The notes beneath the pieces are model-generated. The model was not told the origin of the DNA and made no database searches. It saw nothing but the letters and a program-made list of their open reading frames with translations. A stretch of DNA of 64,000 bases from Sphingobium sp. SYK-6 (GTDB taxonomy: Bacteria; Pseudomonadota; Alphaproteobacteria; Sphingomonadales; Sphingomonadaceae). Location: the NCBI RefSeq assembly GCF_000283515.1, contig NC_015976.1:2760501-2824500 (forward strand), written 5' to 3'. Shown here one piece after another: positions 56,106-62,223 of the stretch (positions are counted from its first letter, which is position 1; each line of letters starts with the position of its first letter). Made by a program: the position numbers and the translations under genes.

Positions 56106-56395
56106 GTGAAATGGCTCCTCTGCCTGAGATGGCGGATGAGGACTGGCGCGAAATCGGGGTCACGGCGGGCGGCGAACACGGCAAGGCTGTGTCCGGCCGC
56201 CCACAGCACCAGCCCCGCCACCCATTGCTGGAGACCGAGACCGATCGCGGCCGCGATCGTGCCGTTCACGATCGCGATCATCCGCGGTGCGCCGCCCAGC
56301 AGGATCGGCGAGCCCAGGGCGCCGTGAATTGGCGCCTCGAAGCCCTCGATGTGGGCCCCGGCGATATGCGGCGAAGCTGGCATGGCGGTCGTCAC
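56099..56395 (-). CDS. trbD: Conjugal transfer protein TrbD (VirB3-like)
   Basis: About 98 residues. The conserved pattern is GFEAPIHGALGSPILLGGAP, followed by a hydrophobic hairpin (IVNGTIAAAIGLGLQQWVAG, LVLWAAGHSLAVFAARRDPD) and FAPVLIRHLRQRSHF, all typical of TrbD. GTG 56395 overlaps the trbC stop (GTGA); ATG 56383 is the alternative and would shorten it by four residues. It links the T4SS ATPase to the membrane complex. Confidence 0.9.
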   Translation of the reverse strand: MTTAMPASPHIAGAHIEGFEAPIHGALGSPILLGGAPRMIAIVNGTIAAAIGLGLQQWVAGLVLWAAGHSLAVFAARRDPDFAPVLIRHLRQRSHFTC

Positions 56396-56727
56396 GCAAT
56401 CAGCGCCCCGCCGCCAAACGAGAAGAAGGACAGGAAAAAGCTCGACGCGGCAAAGGCGATCGACAGACCGAATACGATCTGGATCAGGCGCCGGAAGCCA
56501 CCGCTGGTCTCGCCGAACGCGAGCGTCAGGCCGGTGACGATGATGATGATCACCGCGACGATCTTGGCGACCGGCCCTTGCACCGAATCCAGAATCTGCT
56601 GGAGCGGTTGCTCCCACGGCATTCCGGTGCCGGACGCAAAGGCGCGGGTCTTTATGGTCAGCGTCAGGCCGATCACGGCACCGACGAGGAAGGTGGAACG
56701 GCGATCAGGAATCTTCAAAGTGCGCAT
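56392..56727 (-). CDS. trbC: Conjugal transfer pilin TrbC (VirB2-like)
   Basis: 111 residues from ATG 56727, with AAGGAGAAT just before it. A basic N-terminus (MRTLKIPDRRST) and long signal with probable cut near FASG precede the mature pilin WEQPLQQILDSVQGPVAKIV, with two hydrophobic helices ending FFLSFFSFGGGALIA. The mature subunit polymerises into the conjugative pilus; trb-type pilins are often cyclised. Confidence 0.9.
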   Translation of the reverse strand: MRTLKIPDRRSTFLVGAVIGLTLTIKTRAFASGTGMPWEQPLQQILDSVQGPVAKIVAVIIIIVTGLTLAFGETSGGFRRLIQIVFGLSIAFAASSFFLSFFSFGGGALIA

Positions 56728-56728
56728 G

Positions 56729-57718
56729 TCATTCTCCTTGGGGTTGGATGGCAGGGGTGATGTCGAGAACGGCGTAGGCACCGTCGGGATCGAGGCCGGC
56801 GACGCGGGCAATCGTCTCAATGCGGCGGGCCAGGCCACGCCCGGCGATGAACACGATCAGGTCGATCGCCTCGGCGATCAGCCGGCGCGGCACGGTGACC
56901 ACCGCCTCCTGCACGAGCTGTTCGATCCGATAGAGGGCGGAGGCGGCGCTGTTGGCATGGACGGTGGCGATCCCGCCGGGATGCCCGGTGCTCCAAGCTT
57001 TCAGCATGTCGAGGGCTTCGGGACCGCGAACCTCGCCGACGATGATGCGATCCGGCCGCAGCCGGAGCGTCGAGCGGACAAGGTCGGCCATCGTCACCGA
57101 GCCGGCACGGGTACGTAGCGCCACCACATCGGGCGCCGCGCATTGCAGCTCGCGCGTATCCTCGATCAGGATGACCCGCTCGTCGAGATGCGCCATCTCC
57201 GATAAGAGCGCATTGGCGAGTGTCGTCTTGCCCGAGGACGTGCCGCCGACGACGAGGATGTTCCTGCGATCGACGACGGCGCGGGACAGCAGCCGGGCGG
57301 ATTCCGCCGGCATGATGCCGTCGCGCACATAATCGAGCAGCGTGTAGATGCGCGCGGCAGGCTTGCGGATCGAGAAGCAGGGCGCGGTCGATACCGGCGG
57401 CAGCAATCCTTCGAACCGCTCACCGGCGCCGTCACCGTGCGGCGGCAGCTCGGCCGAGACGATCGGCCGTTCGCCATGCACCTCGCTGCGGGCATGGCTG
57501 GCAACGAGCCGGATGATCCGCTCGACCTGCGCGGGATCGAGCCGCACGTCCGTATCGACCCGACCTTCGCCGAGAATATCAACACGCAGCGCGCCGTCGG
57601 GATTGACCATCACCTCGACCACGCGGGGATCTCCAAGGGCGGCGGCGATGGCTGACCCCATCGCCGTGCGCAGCATCGCGCGACGCCGGTCGACGGACAA
57701 AGCGGATGCCGCGGTCAT
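56729..57718 (-). CDS. trbB: Conjugal transfer ATPase TrbB (VirB11-like)
   Basis: 329 residues. The N-terminal domain (VVEVMVNPDGALRVDILGEG) is followed by IRKPAARIYTLLDYV, the Walker A VVGGTSSGKTTLANALLS, the Asp box VILIEDTREL and Walker B-region RPDRIIVGEVRGPEALDMLK, plus the His box STGHPGGIATVHANSA. It is a hexameric traffic ATPase of the T4SS. It overlaps the upstream regulator gene by four bases. Confidence 0.95.
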   Translation of the reverse strand: MTAASALSVDRRRAMLRTAMGSAIAAALGDPRVVEVMVNPDGALRVDILGEGRVDTDVRLDPAQVERIIRLVASHARSEVHGERPIVSAELPPHGDGAGERFEGLLPPVSTAPCFSIRKPAARIYTLLDYVRDGIMPAESARLLSRAVVDRRNILVVGGTSSGKTTLANALLSEMAHLDERVILIEDTRELQCAAPDVVALRTRAGSVTMADLVRSTLRLRPDRIIVGEVRGPEALDMLKAWSTGHPGGIATVHANSAASALYRIEQLVQEAVVTVPRRLIAEAIDLIVFIAGRGLARRIETIARVAGLDPDGAYAVLDITPAIQPQGE

Positions 57719-58119
57719 GGCTGCACCTCGCCAGCGTCAGCGCCGCGCAATGTGTGCTTGCCAGCCGCGATCTGACGGCCGAGCTGGGCGATGAAACGCT
57801 CGAACCGTTCGTTGCCGGTCGCGAGCGCGGCGGTATCGGCTTCGGGGAGCGGCGCGGTTACGGTGAGCTGGTAGCGCACGAATAGCGCGAAGGCTTCGAG
57901 CACAACCTCGATATCGCGGCGGCACGATCCGATCTCGCGCGAGATGCGGTCGAGCCGGACCTTGAGCAAATCGTCGACTTCCCTGGTAGCCCTGCGGGCC
58001 AGCCAGGTGCCGAGTGCCTCATTGACGATGCGCGACTTGTTGCCGCCGGGGCGCAACGCCAGCGCTTCGAGCGCGTCGGCCAGCTCCCGGTCGATATAGA
58101 GGTTCTGCCGGATCTTCAT
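57715..58119 (-). CDS. Ribbon-helix-helix (CopG-type) protein of the transfer operon
   Basis: 134 residues. The N-terminus MKIRQNLYIDRELADALEAL, then ALRPGGNKSRIVNEALGTWL, has a beta strand followed by two helices, the ribbon-helix-helix layout. The rest is helical and polar. Genes of this type sit between traG and trbB in trb-type ICEs; a role as operon regulator or relaxosome component is inferred. It starts four bases after the traG stop. Confidence 0.85.
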   Translation of the reverse strand: MKIRQNLYIDRELADALEALALRPGGNKSRIVNEALGTWLARRATREVDDLLKVRLDRISREIGSCRRDIEVVLEAFALFVRYQLTVTAPLPEADTAALATGNERFERFIAQLGRQIAAGKHTLRGADAGEVQP

Positions 58120-58122
58120 GGA

Positions 58123-60144
58123 TCAGAACCCTGGCAGCAGGTCCTGGGCCTGCCCCTGGTTTATCGCATGGCCGCGCACCAGCGAGGCACGGGCGCGATC
58201 CATCACGCGCTTGTCGACGGCGGCGTCCGTGTCGTCACGCTCGGTCTCGGGAAGATCGGACTGCCTCTCCGTCCCGGTCCGGTCTGTTTTCTCCTCAATA
58301 CCGGGGTGGCGCTGCTGCTGGAGGCCGCCTTCGTCCTCGGCCGCACCGGCCTCGTCACTGGCAGCCCCGAGCCGCGCATCCGGCGTGCGGACGATACCAG
58401 CCCAATCGTCGGGACGGGCCTGCGGCCGGTCGACATAGGCGCCACGGGTCAGTTCGGGCGGCGGGGCGAGACGTGTTCGGAAGTTGCGATCTTCATAATA
58501 GCGCAGCTTCTTCGCGCGGATCGGTGCCAGGCCCGCAATCAGCACCAACTCTTCGGCCGGCGGAAGCTGCATGACCTCGCCCTGGGTCAGGAGCGGCCGG
58601 GCGGTCTCCTGCCGGCTGACCATGACGTGCGCGAGCCAGGGCGCGAGCCGGTGCCCGGCATAGTTACGCATCGCGCGCTGCTCGGTCGCCTGTCCCAGCG
58701 CATCGGAAATCCGCTTGGCTGTGCGCTCGTCATTGGTCGCGAAGGCGACGCGGACGTGGCAATTGTCGAGGATGGAATTGTGCTCGCCATAGGCTTTGTC
58801 CACCTGATTCAGGGACTGCGCGATCAGGAAAACGCGGACACCATAGCCAGCGAGAAACGCGAGACTGGTCTCGAAAAAGTCGAGCCGCCCCAGCGCCGGG
58901 AACTCGTCGAGCATCATCAGAAGCTGGTGCTTGCGGCTCCGGTTGCGGTCGGCGTCCAGTTTCTCGGTCAGGCGGCGGCCAATCTGGTTGAGCACCAGCC
59001 GGACCAGCGGTTTGGTGCGGCTGATGTCGGATGGCGGGATGACCAGATAGAGCGACACCGGTTGCGGCGCCTCGACGAGATCGGCGATCCGCCAGTCGCA
59101 GCGCGACGTGACCTCGGCTATGGTCGGATCGCGGTACAGCCCGAGGAACGAGATGGCGGTCGACAGCACGCCGCTGCGCTCGTTGTCGGACTTGTTGAGC
59201 ACCTCGCGCGCGGCCGATGCGACGACGGGATGTACCCTCGGGGCATCCTTGCTGCCGAGATGATTGGTGGTCATCATCTGCCGGAGCGTGGCGGTAAACG
59301 GGCGCTGGGGATCTGACAGGAAGGTGGCGACGCGGGCGAGCGTCTTCTCTCCTTCGGCATAGAGGATGTGGAGGATCGCGCCGACCAGTAGCGAATGGCT
59401 CGTCTTCTCCCAATGCGAACGACGCTCGAGCGCGCCTTCCGGATCGACGAGAATGTCGGCGATGTTCTGGACGTCGCGGACCTCGTTCTCGCCGCGGCGG
59501 ACCTCGAGCAGGGGATTATATTTGGCCGAGCGCGGGTCGGTGGGATTGAACAGCAGCACATGGCTGAAGCGCGACCGCCAGCCGGCGGTGAGCTGCCAGT
59601 TCTCGCCCTTGATGTCGTGGATGACCGCCGAGCCGGCCCAGCTCAGCAGCGTCGGAACAACAAGGCCGACACCTTTGCCGCTCCTCGTCGGCGCGAAGGC
59701 CATGACATGCTCCGGCCCGTTATGACGAAGATAGTGACCATCCAGGCGCCCGAGGAAGACGCCGGCATCACGGTGCAGGCCGGCACGCGCAATCTCGCCG
59801 GCTCTTGCCCAGCGCGCGGAGCCGTAGGTGGTGACGTTGCGCGACTGGCGAGCCCGCCAGAGCGAACCGGCGATCGCGGCGCCGCAGCCCAGGAAGCCGC
59901 TGGCGCCGGCAAGCGTGCCGGCCTTGTCGAAGACATGCGGCGCATAGGCATCGTAGTGATACCACCAGAGGAAGATTGCCCAGGGCCGATAGATCGGCAT
60001 GCCGTCGATCACGAACCAGGCAGCGCCGAGCTGCGGCTGGTAGCCGAGCATCGCCGCGCACCATTGCGTCGATGCCCAGACGCCGGCGACGACGATCGCG
60101 AAGACGATGACAATCTGGCCGATCAGCAGCTTGGTTGGGGTCAT
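58123..60144 (-). CDS. traG: Type IV coupling protein TraG (VirD4-like)
   Basis: 673 residues from ATG 60144, preceded by GGAGCTGGAAT. Two N-terminal membrane helices (LLIGQIVIVFAIVVAGVWAS and around residues 70-90) anchor it. The Walker A is FAPTRSGKGVGLVVPTLLSW; the Walker B is QLLMMLDEFPALGRLDFFET. It recognises the relaxase-DNA complex and feeds it to the channel. It is the first gene of the long minus-strand trb operon. The tail after residue 570 is acidic and Arg-rich. Confidence 0.94.
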   Translation of the reverse strand: MTPTKLLIGQIVIVFAIVVAGVWASTQWCAAMLGYQPQLGAAWFVIDGMPIYRPWAIFLWWYHYDAYAPHVFDKAGTLAGASGFLGCGAAIAGSLWRARQSRNVTTYGSARWARAGEIARAGLHRDAGVFLGRLDGHYLRHNGPEHVMAFAPTRSGKGVGLVVPTLLSWAGSAVIHDIKGENWQLTAGWRSRFSHVLLFNPTDPRSAKYNPLLEVRRGENEVRDVQNIADILVDPEGALERRSHWEKTSHSLLVGAILHILYAEGEKTLARVATFLSDPQRPFTATLRQMMTTNHLGSKDAPRVHPVVASAAREVLNKSDNERSGVLSTAISFLGLYRDPTIAEVTSRCDWRIADLVEAPQPVSLYLVIPPSDISRTKPLVRLVLNQIGRRLTEKLDADRNRSRKHQLLMMLDEFPALGRLDFFETSLAFLAGYGVRVFLIAQSLNQVDKAYGEHNSILDNCHVRVAFATNDERTAKRISDALGQATEQRAMRNYAGHRLAPWLAHVMVSRQETARPLLTQGEVMQLPPAEELVLIAGLAPIRAKKLRYYEDRNFRTRLAPPPELTRGAYVDRPQARPDDWAGIVRTPDARLGAASDEAGAAEDEGGLQQQRHPGIEEKTDRTGTERQSDLPETERDDTDAAVDKRVMDRARASLVRGHAINQGQAQDLLPGF

Positions 60145-60219
60145 ATTCCAGCTCCGGGAAGGACGGTTGTCCTGACCGGGCAAGAATTCCATCCTCAGCC
60201 TGCGAGCGTTATCGCCTCG

Positions 60220-60250
60220 CTGCCGACAGGGGCCGCCTTTCTGCCGACAG
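60220..60250. repeat. Pair of CTGCCGACAG direct repeats upstream of traG
   Basis: The same 10 bases occur at 60220-60229 and 60241-60250, 21 bases apart, i.e. two helical turns. The position in the divergent region upstream of traG suggests an activator or repressor site, which is unproven. Confidence 0.45.
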
Positions 60251-60298
60251 CCGTTCAATCATGCGCGGTGATTGACTCGTTGTTCCATTTTTGTTCTC

Positions 60299-60550
60299 AT
60301 GGTTGGCATGACTCGAGTCGATGACGATATGCTCTCGCTGCATCTCGAAATGGCCCTTTGTAGCGCAGTCCCTTCGTTGCTCGATAGCCTGACCGATTCC
60401 GACGGACGGCGGCGTCATGCCGCAGTCGGCGAGATTGTGCGGCAACTGTTGGAACGGTTGCACTTCTTTGACATCCGCGCCGAGCGCGATGAGACCGGGG
60501 TATCGGGGCAGCTGCTGCTCTTCCCTCCCGATATGAGGCCGCTAGGCTAG
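60299..60550 (+). CDS. Hypothetical small protein
   Basis: 83 residues from ATG 60299 (or 60308). Sequence features: MLSLHLEMALCSAVPSLLDS, then IVRQLLERLHFFDIRAERDE, probably helical. No known family recognised. It is divergent from traG and upstream of the antitoxin gene. The region just before the start is AT-richer than its surroundings and contains TTGACT (60272-60277). No good ribosome site is seen, so this is a weak call. Confidence 0.4.
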   Translation: MVGMTRVDDDMLSLHLEMALCSAVPSLLDSLTDSDGRRRHAAVGEIVRQLLERLHFFDIRAERDETGVSGQLLLFPPDMRPLG

Positions 60551-60554
60551 GTTC

Positions 60555-60603
60555 GGACATATCGGACATTATGGACAAAATGGATACTCATTCCTATATC
60601 CAT
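60555..60603. promoter_or_regulatory. Four 9-bp iterons and an inverted repeat upstream of the toxin-antitoxin pair
   Basis: GGACAT-like units start at 60555, 60564, 60573 and 60582, a strict 9-base period with slow decay (GGACATATC, GGACATTAT, GGACAAAAT, GGATACTCA). ATGGATA (60580-60586) and TATCCAT (60597-60603) form an inverted repeat just before the ribosome site. Autoregulated toxin-antitoxin operons bind such sites; the antitoxin encoded next is the likely ligand. Confidence 0.5.
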
Positions 60604-60616
60604 TCGGGAAGGAGCG

Positions 60617-61324
60617 ATGAACATGGCGACCCAATTGCACAATGCCGATACCCGCGCCGGATTGCGCCGGTTGGTGGCGAGCGAGGTGAATGAAGCGCTC
60701 ACCCGACAGCCTGGCCTTGCCAAGTCCGCGGCCGCCAATACGGCGCAGATCGTCGCCGCCGTCGCCGCCGTCGTGGTCGCGCTACCCCCGGCGCAGCAGA
60801 AACGGCTGAAGAGCAAGAGCGCTGACGTCGCCGACATGATCGCCGCCCTGGCCCGGGAAGATGCGCCTGTCCGAATCGAGATTCCCGAGCCGACTAAGAT
60901 TGAGCTCGGCAAGGGCAGCGGTATCGGCGAGTTGATCGACATCGAGGAGGGCCGGCGTCGGCTGGCCGCTTATGCGACCAGGGTTCCGCTCGAGGATTGG
61001 GCGGGGCCTGTCGCCGGATCGAGCGCGCTGAGCGATCAGGGCATTGCCCGCTCGACGCTCCATGACTGGCAGAAGCGTGGACAGGTCGTGGCGTTGCTTG
61101 CAGGCGCGCGTAAGCACGCCTTTCCGCTAGAGCAGTTCGTCGACGGCCGGCCCGTCGAAGGCATCGCCGATGTGCTCAAGGCCGTCGGCAATCCGCGCCG
61201 TGCCTGGCTGTGGCTGGTCCAGCAAAGCCCGTTGCTCGCCAACAAGCGGCCGATCGACCTGCTCAAGCAGGATCGCAGGGACGAGGTCGTGGAAGCGGCC
61301 TGGACGGTCTTCGAACATCCGTGA
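60617..61324 (+). CDS. Antitoxin, Xre/MbcA/ParS-like, partner of RES toxin
   Basis: 235 residues. The C-terminal part has the DUF2384/MbcA-ParS pattern GNPRRAWLWLVQQSPLLANK, then RPIDLLKQDRRDEVVEAAW. A DNA-binding-like middle (ALSDQGIARSTLHDWQKRGQ) is seen about residues 140-165. The first 100 residues are extra compared with most antitoxins of this kind (about 120-150 residues). ATG 60617 is only two bases after AAGGAG; ATG 60623, eight bases away, may be the real start. Its stop overlaps the toxin start (GTGA). Confidence 0.82.
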   Translation: MNMATQLHNADTRAGLRRLVASEVNEALTRQPGLAKSAAANTAQIVAAVAAVVVALPPAQQKRLKSKSADVADMIAALAREDAPVRIEIPEPTKIELGKGSGIGELIDIEEGRRRLAAYATRVPLEDWAGPVAGSSALSDQGIARSTLHDWQKRGQVVALLAGARKHAFPLEQFVDGRPVEGIADVLKAVGNPRRAWLWLVQQSPLLANKRPIDLLKQDRRDEVVEAAWTVFEHP

Positions 61325-61902
61325 CTTTCGACGCCGCAATCCTGCGGGAGCTGGCGGTCGGTATCGACGTGCCCGGCTATCTGCGGATCATCGAAGCGCG
61401 CCGTCGCGCCACGCCGATGGGCGTGGGGCATGGGAAGACGCGCTTCTCCAGCGCGACCAACGCGTTCACCGTGCTCTATGCCGCGCAGGATCTGCCGACC
61501 GCCATTGCCGAGAAGGTCATCCGCGATCGCTTTCAGGGCAAACAAGCGCGTGTGCTGCTCGGAGCCGATCTTGATGAGTTGGTGGTCACGAACCTGATTG
61601 CGTTGAAACCGCTCAAGCTGCTGGATCTTCGCACCAGCGGAGCGAGCCGGCTTGGCGTGCCTACTGATGCCATTCGCGGCCGGGCACAAAAGGCCGGTCG
61701 CAGGTTCAGCCAGCAACTCTATGACGCGACCGACTTCGACGGCGTCGTCTATATGTCCAGGATCACCAACGCCGAGTGCGTCGCGATCTACGATCGCGCT
61801 GCCGAGGTGAAGCTCGATCCGCGCTGTCCGGTCGAGGATTTGACGCGCCTTGCCGATCTCATACCCGCACTGACGTCACTGAACGTTCAGCTCCGGCATT
61901 GA
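61321..61902 (+). CDS. RES-domain toxin (NAD+-degrading type)
   Basis: 193 residues from GTG 61321, overlapping the antitoxin stop. The RES fold is supported by YLRIIEARRRATPMGVGHGK, RFSSATNAFTVLYAAQDLPT, AIAEKVIRDRF and the later FDGVVYMSRITNAECVAIYD with the conserved Ser in YMSRI. The catalytic Arg, Glu and Ser that name the family can all be placed. RES toxins such as MbcT and Res break down NAD+ by phosphorolysis or hydrolysis. On a conjugative element it would act in maintenance or in defence. Confidence 0.87.
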   Translation: MTFDAAILRELAVGIDVPGYLRIIEARRRATPMGVGHGKTRFSSATNAFTVLYAAQDLPTAIAEKVIRDRFQGKQARVLLGADLDELVVTNLIALKPLKLLDLRTSGASRLGVPTDAIRGRAQKAGRRFSQQLYDATDFDGVVYMSRITNAECVAIYDRAAEVKLDPRCPVEDLTRLADLIPALTSLNVQLRH

Positions 61903-61939
61903 CGTAAGCGCAATCGCTATATGGCCGAAGGAGAGCAAA

Positions 61940-62212
61940 ATGGATTTCGACACCATCGTCATAGCCCGACGTCTGCAGGACACCGGCGCAACGATCCGGG
62001 TTCAAACGACCGCGGCCGAAGGCGAGCGGCAATTTCGGTTCGATGCTTCCGATGCGATGGATTTCTTGACCCATCCTCGTGCTTGGACCGCGACTGGTCT
62101 AAGGACGCCTGCCGACGGCCGGCTCGGCGATGAAAGGTACGAAGGCGATCCCGACGACTGGATCGAAATCGAGTTCGGCGAGCCGGATCCAGCCATTACT
62201 CCCTTTCGTTGA
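61940..62212 (+). CDS. Hypothetical acidic small protein
   Basis: 90 residues beginning MDFDTIVIARRLQDTGATIR, with an acidic second half (GDERYEGDPDDWIEIEFGEP). AAGGAGAG stands about 6 bases before the ATG. No family is recognised. It follows the RES toxin by 37 bases in the same direction and may be co-transcribed; it converges with the relaxase gene, whose stop is 11 bases away. Confidence 0.55.
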   Translation: MDFDTIVIARRLQDTGATIRVQTTAAEGERQFRFDASDAMDFLTHPRAWTATGLRTPADGRLGDERYEGDPDDWIEIEFGEPDPAITPFR

Positions 62213-62223
62213 ACCTGTGCCGA

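Noticed and set aside
53643..56327. An 894-codon plus-strand open frame opposite trbE
   Set aside because: It is antisense to a well-supported VirB4-type ATPase; long antisense frames are common in GC-rich genes and this one has no family resemblance.
60209..60463. An 84-codon minus-strand frame overlapping the region upstream of traG
   Set aside because: It overlaps the opposite small frame, lacks a ribosome site and shows no family pattern.
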